Below are positions 5,524-12,344 of a stretch of 14,952 bases of DNA, piece by piece. The notes under the pieces were generated by a model. It saw only the letters and a program-made list of their open reading frames with translations. It ran no database searches and was not told the origin of the DNA. The position numbers and the translations under genes are program-made. This DNA is from an uncultured Oscillospiraceae bacterium (GTDB taxonomy: Bacteria; Bacillota; Clostridia; Oscillospirales; Acutalibacteraceae). Numbering within the stretch: position 1 is the first letter of the stretch; every line of letters begins with the position of its first letter. The stretch spans positions 1 through 14,952 of the forward strand of contig USCI01000061.1 of NCBI GenBank assembly GCA_900553255.1, given 5' to 3'.

Positions 5524-6564
5524 ATGCTGGCAGCAAGAATGTATGGGCCGGGGGATATCCGGCTCGAGGAGGTTCCCGTCCCCGCTATCGGGGAGCAGGA
5601 GCTCCTGTTAAAGGTAAAAGCGGCCGCCATCTGCGGCACCGACGTGCGTATGTTCACCAACGGCGCGGCGGGAATCGACCCGGAGCATCCCCGGGTGCTC
5701 GGCCACGAGATCGCCGGGGTCATCGAGGCGGTCGGGGCCGGGGTGACCGGCTACCACAAGGGGCAGCGGGTCGCGGTGGCTCCCAACATGGGCTGCGGCA
5801 TCTGCGACTGCTGCGTGCGCGGCGACGGCCATCTGTGCCCGACCTACAAGGCGCTGGGCATCAACCTCGACGGCGGCTTCGCGGAATACTGCGTGATCCC
5901 CGAGGCGGCGGTGCGCGGCGGCAACGTCACGGTGCTCGGCGACGGGGTGTCCTTTGAAGAGGCCGCCGTCAACGAGCCGCTCTCCTGCGTATGCAACGGC
6001 TTCGAGCGCGCGGCCATCCGGCCGGGCGATTTTGTGCTGGTGTTCGGCGCCGGCCCCATCGGCATCCTGCATCTCGCCCTCGCGCGCATGGCGGGCGCCG
6101 GCAGGGTGATGGTCAGCGATCCCATCGAAGCGCGGCTGCAGGCGGTGAAGGCGCTGTATCCCGACGTGATCACGCTGCACGGGGACGTTGCGGAGGAAAC
6201 CCGCCGCGTCACCGGCGGCCACGGCTGCGACGTGGTGATCACCGCCTGCCCGGTGCCGGCGGTGCAGACCCAGGCGCTGGAGCTGGCCGCCCTCGAGGGG
6301 CGGGTCATCTTTTTCGGCGGCATCCCGGCGGCCAAGCAGCCGGTACCGCTCGACACCAACCTCATCCACTACAAGCAGCTGCTCGTTTCCGGCACCACCC
6401 GCGCGAGCCTTGCCCAGTACCGCAAGACCCTCGGCTTCATCGCCTCCGGTGTGCTGGACGTGAAGCCGCTGGTCACCGCGCGGCTGCCGCTGTCCGCAAT
6501 CGCGGACGGCCTGGCGATGGCGCAGCGCGGCGAGGGGATCAAGACGGTTATCGTTATGGACTGA
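5524..6564 (+). CDS. Zinc-dependent medium-chain alcohol/polyol dehydrogenase
   Basis: The 346-residue protein is an MDR-superfamily dehydrogenase of the sorbitol/L-threonine dehydrogenase type, expected to interconvert a polyol or sugar alcohol and a ketose with NAD. Catalytic zinc ligands are visible as CGTD (C37), GHE (H61, E62) and NEPLSC (E151). The structural zinc loop C91-x2-C94-x2-C97-x7-C105 is intact. The Rossmann motif GAGPIG (175-180) is followed by D199 at the end of the second strand, which favours NAD over NADP. AGGAGG at about 5506-5512 precedes the ATG. It lies 23 bases after the Gfo/Idh gene and upstream of the ketose kinase, consistent with polyol-to-ketose oxidation before phosphorylation. 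Galactitol, sorbitol or arabitol dehydrogenase are all possible. Confidence 0.88.
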   Translation: MLAARMYGPGDIRLEEVPVPAIGEQELLLKVKAAAICGTDVRMFTNGAAGIDPEHPRVLGHEIAGVIEAVGAGVTGYHKGQRVAVAPNMGCGICDCCVRGDGHLCPTYKALGINLDGGFAEYCVIPEAAVRGGNVTVLGDGVSFEEAAVNEPLSCVCNGFERAAIRPGDFVLVFGAGPIGILHLALARMAGAGRVMVSDPIEARLQAVKALYPDVITLHGDVAEETRRVTGGHGCDVVITACPVPAVQTQALELAALEGRVIFFGGIPAAKQPVPLDTNLIHYKQLLVSGTTRASLAQYRKTLGFIASGVLDVKPLVTARLPLSAIADGLAMAQRGEGIKTVIVMD

Positions 6565-6618
6565 GTGCGGCATGCTGCATCACAGGCAAAACAGACAGCT
6601 TTTGAACGAAGGGAAGGG

Positions 6619-8133
6619 ATGCGTATGCCCCAGCCGCTGCTGATCGGCATCGATATCGGCACCCAGGGCACCAAGACGGTGCTGTGCGACCGCGCCGGCC
6701 GGGTGCTCGCCGACGCGTTTGAGCCCTCGCAGCTCATCCGGCCGGGGGACGGCAGCGTTTACGAGGAGCCGGAGCGCCTTTTCGGCTCGGTGGTGCGCAC
6801 GGTGCGCGCCGTGACCGCCCAGGCGGGGGACGCGGCGCAGCAGATCGCCGCGCTCGCGATGGATGCCCAGATGGCCGGGCTGCTCGGCATCGGGGCGGAT
6901 TTTGAGGCGGTGACCCCGCTCGATTCCTGGCTCGACAGCCGGTGTGCGCCCTACACCGAACATATCCGCCGGGAGGCGGAGGCGGCGTGCATCCGCTCGA
7001 GCGGCGGGCCGGTGATCAACGCCCACGCCCCCAAAATCCTCTGGTGGAAGCACGAACGGCCCGAGGCCTATGCCCGCATCCGGAAATTCGTGATGCCCAA
7101 CGGCTACATCGCCGGCCGGCTGTGCGGGCTGAAGGCCGAAGACGCCTTCATGGACTACACCTTCCTGCATTTCAACAGTTTTTCGGACAATCCGGGCGGC
7201 GGCTTCAATGAAGAGTTGCTGCGGCTGTTCGGGGTGGCGCCGGAGAAGCTGCCGCGCGTCGTGGCTCCGACGGCGGTCGTCGGGCAGGTGACCGACGAAT
7301 ACGCCGACGCCTGCGGCCTGCCCCGCGGGGTGAAGGTGGCGGCCGGCTGCGGCGATACCGCGGCGTCAAGCCTCGGCGCCGGTATCACCCGGCCGGGGGT
7401 CGCCTACGACGTGGCGGGCACCGCTTCGGTGTTCGCCTGCGCGACCGACCGCTATGCGCCCGATACCGCGCACAAAACCATCCTCTTCGCCCGCAGCGTC
7501 ATCGAGGGGCTGTACATACCGCTCGCCTACATCAGCGGCGGCGGCATCTGCCTGAAGTGGTTCGCCGGCCTGTGCGGCCGCAGCCTGCGGGAGCTCGACG
7601 AGCTGGCCGCGCAGGAGGCGCCCGGCTGCGGGGGGATCACCTTCATCCCGCATTTTTCCGGGCGCACCTGCCCGCTCGACAACGACGTGCGCGGGGCCTT
7701 CCTCGGCCTGCACGGCGCCCCCTCCGCCGGGCTGCTGTACCGCAGCATCCTTGAGGCGGTCGCCTACGAATACCGCAGCTATCTCGACATCCTGCGGCAA
7801 AACGGCTGCATCGAGGCGCTCGAATCCATCCGCGGGGCCGGCGGCGGCGCAAAAAGCGCGGTGTTTGCCCAGATCAAGGCCGATGTGCTCGGGGTGGATT
7901 ACCGCGCGCTGCGCAACAGCGATACCGCTCCGGCGGCCTGCGCGCTGATTGCAGCGGACGCCGCGGGCTATGCCGACCGGCCGCTCGCGGAGGTGTGCGC
8001 GGCTTATCCCGAGGAGGGCGCCTGCTGCCGGGCGGACCGTGAAAAAACCAGGCTGTATACGGCACACGCCGCGCGCTACCGCCGGATTCTCGACGGCATC
8101 GGCGCGCTGTGCCGGGACGATAAAACCACATAA
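6619..8133 (+). CDS. FGGY-family carbohydrate kinase, xylulokinase-like
   Basis: The 504-residue protein is an actin-fold ATP-dependent sugar kinase. The N-terminal phosphate-binding loop is DIGTQGTK (12-19). Substrate-side motifs include MDAQM (81-85) and SWLDSR (103-108). The catalytic Asp is D246 in GCGDTAASSLGAG, followed by the YDVAGTAS adenosine-side motif (263-270) and the C-terminal GAGGGAKS loop. Overall order and length match xylulokinase and related ketose kinases (480-530). The start is one of two close ATGs: 6619 (AAGGG at 6609-6613) or 6625 (AAGGG at 6614-6618). The frame stays open to 6565, but the extra 18 residues lack an SD and family similarity. The position between polyol dehydrogenase and ketose epimerase/isomerase suggests a ketopentose or ketohexose substrate such as D-xylulose or D-ribulose. 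The phosphorylated carbon (1 or 5) cannot be deduced. Confidence 0.88.
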   Translation: MRMPQPLLIGIDIGTQGTKTVLCDRAGRVLADAFEPSQLIRPGDGSVYEEPERLFGSVVRTVRAVTAQAGDAAQQIAALAMDAQMAGLLGIGADFEAVTPLDSWLDSRCAPYTEHIRREAEAACIRSSGGPVINAHAPKILWWKHERPEAYARIRKFVMPNGYIAGRLCGLKAEDAFMDYTFLHFNSFSDNPGGGFNEELLRLFGVAPEKLPRVVAPTAVVGQVTDEYADACGLPRGVKVAAGCGDTAASSLGAGITRPGVAYDVAGTASVFACATDRYAPDTAHKTILFARSVIEGLYIPLAYISGGGICLKWFAGLCGRSLRELDELAAQEAPGCGGITFIPHFSGRTCPLDNDVRGAFLGLHGAPSAGLLYRSILEAVAYEYRSYLDILRQNGCIEALESIRGAGGGAKSAVFAQIKADVLGVDYRALRNSDTAPAACALIAADAAGYADRPLAEVCAAYPEEGACCRADREKTRLYTAHAARYRRILDGIGALCRDDKTT

Positions 8134-8146
8134 GGAGGGTCATCCG

Positions 8147-8923
8147 ATGGCGAATGAACCGCTGTTTGCCGAGGAACGGCACAGCAAAATCCTGCAGATG
8201 CTCCGAAAGCAGAAAAAGCTGCTGGTGACCGATTTGTGCGAGGTGTTCGGGGTATCCCCGGCCACCATCCGCAACGATCTCAACGATCTTGAGAAACGCG
8301 GGCTGCTCAAACGCACCCACGGCGGCGCCATCGCCGGCACCAAGATCAATTTTGAGCCGACCTCCATCGAAAAGGACGTTGCCAACCGCGAGCGCAAGAT
8401 CGCCATCGGCCGGGCGGCCGCCGAAATGGTCGAGGACGGCGACACCATCGCGGTGGATACCGGCACCACCACCTACTACCTCGCCGAAGCGCTGGCAGAC
8501 AAAAACAAGGTAACGGTGGTTACCTCCGACCTGAATATCGCCAAGATCCTCGAGGACTTTCCGGGGGTGGCGGTCATCCTCGCGGGCGGCCAGGTGCGCA
8601 AGGGTTTTTCCTGCACCGTCGGGGCGCTCACCAACAGCATGCTCAAGGGCCTGGCGGTGGACAAGGCGTTCCTCGCCACCAACTCGGTCAACGCCGCCGG
8701 CGAGCTGTGCACCCCGGACATCGAGCAGGCCGAGGTGAAGAAAAACCTGATGAAGATGGGCAACCAGTGCATCCTGCTGTGCGACAGCTCCAAGTTTGGG
8801 GCGCAGAGCTTCGCGAAATTTGCGGAGCTTGCGGATTTCGACGCGGTGGTCACCGACCGGCAGGCCGACCCGGAGCTGCTCGAGCGCATGCGCGAGCTGG
8901 AGATTGCGGTGGAAGCCGTCTGA
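8147..8923 (+). CDS. DeoR/GlpR-family transcriptional repressor
   Basis: The 258-residue regulator has an N-terminal winged helix: ERHSKILQMLRKQ (10-22), a recognition segment VSPATIRNDLNDLE (36-49) and the wing KRTHGGAI (55-62), the classic DeoR signature. The C-terminal ribose-5-phosphate-isomerase-like effector domain has DTGTTTYYL (104-112), VVTSDL and LAGGQVR, which in the family bind phosphorylated sugars. AAGGAGG at 8132-8138 lies 8 bases before the ATG and 13 bases separate it from the kinase gene, so it is co-transcribed with the catabolic genes. By analogy with GlpR and FruR it should repress the cluster until an intracellular sugar phosphate, possibly the product of the adjacent kinase, accumulates. 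Possible target sites overlap the GH172 promoter (2185-2214), but this is unproven. Confidence 0.92.
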   Translation: MANEPLFAEERHSKILQMLRKQKKLLVTDLCEVFGVSPATIRNDLNDLEKRGLLKRTHGGAIAGTKINFEPTSIEKDVANRERKIAIGRAAAEMVEDGDTIAVDTGTTTYYLAEALADKNKVTVVTSDLNIAKILEDFPGVAVILAGGQVRKGFSCTVGALTNSMLKGLAVDKAFLATNSVNAAGELCTPDIEQAEVKKNLMKMGNQCILLCDSSKFGAQSFAKFAELADFDAVVTDRQADPELLERMRELEIAVEAV

Positions 8924-8937
8924 AAGGAGAGATTCCG

Positions 8938-9819
8938 ATGAACCGAGTGGGGATTTACTATGCCTTCTGGGAGCGGGAATGGGCGGCCGACTTCCGGCCG
9001 TACGTCAAAAAGGTCAAGGCGCTCGGCTTTGATACGCTGGAGATCGCGGCGGGCGCGCTGCCCGATATGACCGCCGCTGCGCGCCGCGCGCTGCGCGACG
9101 AGGCGGAGGCCGAGGGGATCCAGCTGACCTGCTGTATGGGGCTCGACCCCGCGCACGACGTGTCCAGCGCCGACGAGGCGGTGCGCCGCGAAGGGGTGCG
9201 GTATGTCGGCGAGGTGCTCGACTGCATCCACGAGATCGGCAGCCGCGTCTTTTCCGGCATCAACTACGCCTACTGGCCGATGCAGGGCGCGCCCGACTAC
9301 AACGGCAAAATGGCGGCGCGGGAGCGGTCGCTGCGCTCACTGCGGGAGATTCTCGGCCGGGCGGAGCAGTACGGCATCGCCTACTGCCTCGAAATCGTCA
9401 ACCGCTTCGAGCAGTGCATCCTCAACACTGCGGCCGAGGGGGTCGATTACCTGCGGGAGCTTGACCATCCGGCGGCGAAGCTGCTGCTCGACACCTTCCA
9501 CATGAACATCGAGGAGGATTCCTTTGCCGACGCCATCCGCACGGCAAAGGGGCTGCTCGGCCACTTCCACATCGGCGAGTGCAACCGCAAAACCCCGGGC
9601 ACCGGCCGTATGCCGTGGGACGAAATCTTTGCCGCGCTGCGGGAAACCGGGTACGACGGCGCGGTGGTGATGGAGCCGTTCATCAAAATGGGCGGCCAGG
9701 TCGGCCGGGATATCCGCATGTACCGCGACGTGAGTGCGGGCGCCGATGCGGCCGAAATGGACCGGCTCGCCGCCGCCTCCGCCGCCTTTGTCAAAAACGG
9801 CCTGCGCGCGGCGGGCTGA
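8938..9819 (+). CDS. D-allulose (psicose)/D-tagatose 3-epimerase family ketose epimerase
   Basis: The 293-residue TIM-barrel enzyme epimerises C3 of free ketoses. It resembles the Clostridium cellulolyticum D-allulose 3-epimerase through most of its length, for example GIYYAFWEREW (5-15), GFDTLEIAA (30-38), NRFE..ILNTA (155-165), LLDTFHMNIEEDS (183-195) and GECNRK (213-218). The four metal ligands are present: E152, D185, H211 and E246, each two residues later than the E150/D183/H209/E244 of that enzyme (from memory), plus R217. The start at 8938 follows AAAGGAGA by about 8 bases and the gene starts 14 bases after the DeoR stop. Family members interconvert D-fructose/D-allulose, and some D-ribulose/D-xylulose or L-ribulose/L-xylulose. 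In this operon it could supply the kinase with the right ketose. Confidence 0.9.
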   Translation: MNRVGIYYAFWEREWAADFRPYVKKVKALGFDTLEIAAGALPDMTAAARRALRDEAEAEGIQLTCCMGLDPAHDVSSADEAVRREGVRYVGEVLDCIHEIGSRVFSGINYAYWPMQGAPDYNGKMAARERSLRSLREILGRAEQYGIAYCLEIVNRFEQCILNTAAEGVDYLRELDHPAAKLLLDTFHMNIEEDSFADAIRTAKGLLGHFHIGECNRKTPGTGRMPWDEIFAALRETGYDGAVVMEPFIKMGGQVGRDIRMYRDVSAGADAAEMDRLAAASAAFVKNGLRAAG

Positions 9820-9858
9820 TCCTCTGCGCGATACCGAACGGGAAAGGATGAGATTCGG

Positions 9859-11277
9859 ATGAAAAAAATCAGGGTCGGACTGCTGACCATGTCCGACGGA
9901 CGCATTTACCTGCACGAGGAATACGAGCAGCTCAACTTTGAAAAGCAGCACGCTATCGCGGCGGCGCTCACCGCCACCGGCCTGTTTGAGGTGGTCGAGG
10001 GCACCCGCATCATCAACGAAAACACCGTCGCCAGGGAGGAGGGCATCCGCCTGCGCGAGAGCGGGGTGGAGGCCACCATCTTCAACTACACCATCTGGTG
10101 CTACCCGCAGTATACGATGGTCGCGCAGAATTTCGCGCCCGGCCCGTACCTGCTGTTCTCCAACCTGCACCCGTCCGAGTGCGGCATGGTGGGCATGCTC
10201 GCCGCCGCCGGCTCGCTCGACCAGATCGGGGTCAAATACGCGCGGCTGTGGGGCGATGTCGCCGACCCCGAGGTGTTCGGCAAAATGGTGTCCTTCCTCA
10301 AGGCCGCGGCCGCGGTCTCCCGCCTGAAGGGGCTGACCTTCGGCAACTTCGGTGGCCGCCCGCTCGGCATGTATACGGCGGTGGCCAACCTCGAGCAGTG
10401 GCAGAAGCTGTTCGGCATCGACGTCGAAAACATCGAGCAGGACGACATCATCCGCGCCGGGGACACCGCTTCCGCCGAGGAGGTGGAGCGCGCCTTCGCG
10501 TGGCTGACCAAATACGTCGGCAACATCGCCTACGACGGCAAGGGGCTGACCCCCGAAAAGCTGAAAACCCAGATCCGCTCCTACCTCGGGCTGCGGAAGA
10601 TCATCGCCGAGCGCAAGCTCGATTTTGTCGGCATCAAGGCGCACGGCGATCTGACCGACCGCTACTGCACGATGGATGTCGCCGAGGCGCTGCTCAACGA
10701 CCCCTACGACTGGGACGGCCCGAAGGAGCCGGTCGTCGCCGCGACCGAGAGCGACATGGACGGCGCGCTGACCATGCAGATCTTCAAGCATCTCGCCGGC
10801 ACGCCGGTGCTGTTTGCGGACGTGCGCCATTACGACAAGGCGCACGACGTGTGGTTCTTCTCGAATTCCGGCACCCACGCGACCTATTTCGCCGGCGGCT
10901 CGATGGATCCCGCGGAAAACCTCAAAAAGGTGTCCTTCCTGCCGGAGACCGACTATTACCCGGCCGGCGGCGCGTCGGTGCACCATTTTGCCAAGGCCGG
11001 ACAGGTCACCCTCGCCCGGCTTGCACGCAAAAACGGTGGTTACTATTTAACCATTGTTCCTGGCGAATTTGTCAATTTCCCTGAGGAGGAGATGCGCGCC
11101 ATGGGCGCCACCACCACCCCCTCCTGGCCGTGCGCGTTTACCCGCATCCGGGTGCCGGCGGACGAGTTCATCAGCCGGTTCCCCTGCAACCACATCCACG
11201 GGGTCTACGGCGACTATGTCGACGATCTCGTGCAGGTTGCGAAGCTGCTGGATATCCCGTACCAGATTTTTGCCTGA
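9859..11277 (+). CDS. L-fucose/L-arabinose isomerase family aldose-ketose isomerase
   Basis: The 472-residue protein is a member of the L-fucose/L-arabinose isomerase superfamily and should interconvert an aldose and its ketose with Mn. Candidate metal ligands are E297 in ATESDMDGA and D321 in LFADVRHYD. Their 24-residue spacing equals that of E337 and D361 in Escherichia coli FucI; a C-terminal histidine in CNHIHGVYGDY (H445 or H447) would be the third ligand. It is about 120 residues shorter than FucI, as in the compact clostridial group. E. coli FucI also isomerises D-arabinose to D-ribulose, and related enzymes link D-altrose and D-allulose, so these are plausible reactions beside the 3-epimerase. 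AAAGG about 10 bases upstream precedes the ATG, with 39 bases after the epimerase. The aldose specificity is not known. Confidence 0.87.
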   Translation: MKKIRVGLLTMSDGRIYLHEEYEQLNFEKQHAIAAALTATGLFEVVEGTRIINENTVAREEGIRLRESGVEATIFNYTIWCYPQYTMVAQNFAPGPYLLFSNLHPSECGMVGMLAAAGSLDQIGVKYARLWGDVADPEVFGKMVSFLKAAAAVSRLKGLTFGNFGGRPLGMYTAVANLEQWQKLFGIDVENIEQDDIIRAGDTASAEEVERAFAWLTKYVGNIAYDGKGLTPEKLKTQIRSYLGLRKIIAERKLDFVGIKAHGDLTDRYCTMDVAEALLNDPYDWDGPKEPVVAATESDMDGALTMQIFKHLAGTPVLFADVRHYDKAHDVWFFSNSGTHATYFAGGSMDPAENLKKVSFLPETDYYPAGGASVHHFAKAGQVTLARLARKNGGYYLTIVPGEFVNFPEEEMRAMGATTTPSWPCAFTRIRVPADEFISRFPCNHIHGVYGDYVDDLVQVAKLLDIPYQIFA

Positions 11278-11310
11278 CTGCATTTGCATACGAAAGGAGC
11301 CGTTATATCC

Positions 11311-12015
11311 ATGAAAACCAGCCTTACCCCGGCACAGCTTGCCAAGTATTTCGACCAGACCCTGCTCAAGGCCTACGTCAGCGAGGCGGATTTTGAGGCG
11401 TTCTGCAAGCAGAGCGACGCCTATGGCTTTGCGATGGTGGCGATCAATTCCGCCCCGGTGAAGTTCTGCAAAAGCATCCTCAAGGACAGCGCCGTGCATG
11501 TCGGCGCGGCCATCGGCTTCCCGCTCGGCCAGACCACCATCGAGGACAAGGTGTTCGAGACCAGGCAGGCCATCGCGGACGGCGCGGACGAGATCGATTA
11601 TGTGGTCAACCTCGTCAAGCTCAGGAGCGGCGATCTCGCCTATGTCGAGGACGAGATGCGGCAGATCGTGGCGGTGTGCCGCGAGCACGGGAAGATTTCC
11701 AAGGTGATTTTTGAAAACTGCTATCTGACCGACGACGAGAAGCGCACGCTGTGCGAAATCGCCCTGAAGGTGAAGCCGGACTTCATCAAGACCAGCACCG
11801 GCTTCGGTACCCCGGCGCCCGGCGTGGCGGTCGGCGCGACGGTGGAGGACGTGCGGCTGATGAAGAGCATGGTCGGCGACGCGATCAAGGTCAAGGCGGC
11901 CGGCGGGGTGCGCACCCTCGCGGATGCGCTGGCGATGATCGAGGCGGGCGCCGAGCGCATCGGCACGAGCGCGGGCGTCACGATCGTGGAGGAGCTCAAG
12001 GCACAGCAGGCCTGA
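11311..12015 (+). CDS. DeoC-type (deoxyribose-phosphate aldolase family) class I aldolase, divergent
   Basis: The 234-residue TIM-barrel aldolase has the Schiff-base lysine K160 in FIKTSTGFG, the second lysine K195 in KVKAAGGVRT and the acid D96 in EIDYVVN. IGFPLGQ (68-74) and ERIGTSAG (215-222, phosphate loop) are also typical. Several signature positions differ from ordinary DeoC: DHTLLK is DQTLLK (15-20), the ET after VIF is EN (135-136), and extra residues PAPGVAVG follow FGT (168-175). The substrate may therefore not be 2-deoxyribose 5-phosphate. The ATG at 11311 is preferred to 11284 because AAAGGAG lies at 11293-11299, inside the longer version. It is the last gene of the dense operon (33 bases after the isomerase). 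A role in splitting a ketose or deoxy-sugar phosphate into a triose phosphate and an aldehyde is inferred. Confidence 0.85.
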   Translation: MKTSLTPAQLAKYFDQTLLKAYVSEADFEAFCKQSDAYGFAMVAINSAPVKFCKSILKDSAVHVGAAIGFPLGQTTIEDKVFETRQAIADGADEIDYVVNLVKLRSGDLAYVEDEMRQIVAVCREHGKISKVIFENCYLTDDEKRTLCEIALKVKPDFIKTSTGFGTPAPGVAVGATVEDVRLMKSMVGDAIKVKAAGGVRTLADALAMIEAGAERIGTSAGVTIVEELKAQQA

Positions 12016-12193
12016 CAGCGCGCTTTCCGCGTGAAACCGGCGGGGCGGCAATGGTAACAGACGGTGGCGGGCCGCGGATGGACGTGTATCCGGCGTCTTT
12101 GGTGAACAGCGGCTGCGCTACCGCTTTACAGGCACTTTACAAGACAGAGGACGATTCCGGCCGGCGGCCGTTGGCTGTTCCGGCGGCACGCGA
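12016..12193. other. First part of the 329-base spacer between the aldolase and GH2 genes
   Basis: I see no convincing gene, promoter or T-tailed terminator here. A weak 5-bp hairpin, AGCGG (12108-12112) and CCGCT (12121-12125), and a short direct repeat CTTTACAGG/CTTTACAAG near 12123-12140 are the only patterns. An 83-codon plus-strand frame from 12051 runs into the tandem repeat and has low-complexity sequence; I do not call it. The seven-gene transcript may therefore continue into the GH2 gene. Confidence 0.5.
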
Positions 12194-12335
12194 GGCCGGC
12201 GGAAGGACCGGGCAGTTTTCTGCATCATTAGGAAAGGGGGGGTCCGGCCGGAGGACGCGGCCGGCGGAAGGACCGGGCAGTTTTCTGCATCATTATCATT
12301 AGGAAAGGGGGGGTCCGGCCGGAGGACGCGGCCGG
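12194..12335 (+). repeat. Tandem 65/71-bp repeat directly upstream of the GH2 gene
   Basis: Copy 1 (12194-12258) and copy 2 (12259-12329) are identical except that copy 2 carries an extra 6 bp, TCATTA, next to the existing CATTA (about 12296-12301). A third partial start, GGCCGG (12330-12335), follows. Each unit contains GCAG-TTTT-CTGC (12212-12223 in copy 1), a purine-rich block with seven Gs after GGAAA, and a GC stem CCGGCCG/CGGCCGG around a GAGGACG loop (12244-12264 and 12315-12335). The repeat ends 9 bases before the GH2 ATG. It is non-coding in the GH2 frame, which is closed by TAG at 12300-12302. Confidence 0.85.
12315..12335 (+). promoter_or_regulatory. Hairpin presenting the only SD-like sequence for the GH2 start
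   Basis: The 7-bp all-GC stem CCGGCCG (12315-12321)/CGGCCGG (12329-12335) holds GAGGACG in its loop. The GGAGG at 12321-12325 is the best Shine-Dalgarno match, but lies 19 bases from the ATG at 12345 in linear distance. Folding would shorten the effective distance or mask the site. No other SD-like sequence is closer except a weak GGAT. A role in translational control is inferred. Confidence 0.35.
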
Positions 12336-12344
12336 ATAACCGGT

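Noticed and set aside
9337..10986. 549-codon minus-strand open frame across the epimerase and isomerase genes
   Set aside because: Spans two well-supported genes in the opposite strand and shows no family features.
12051..12302. Small plus-strand frame of 83 codons in the spacer before the GH2 gene
   Set aside because: Weak start context, low-complexity Gly/Arg sequence, and its end is made of the tandem repeat; the frame probably exists only because of base composition.
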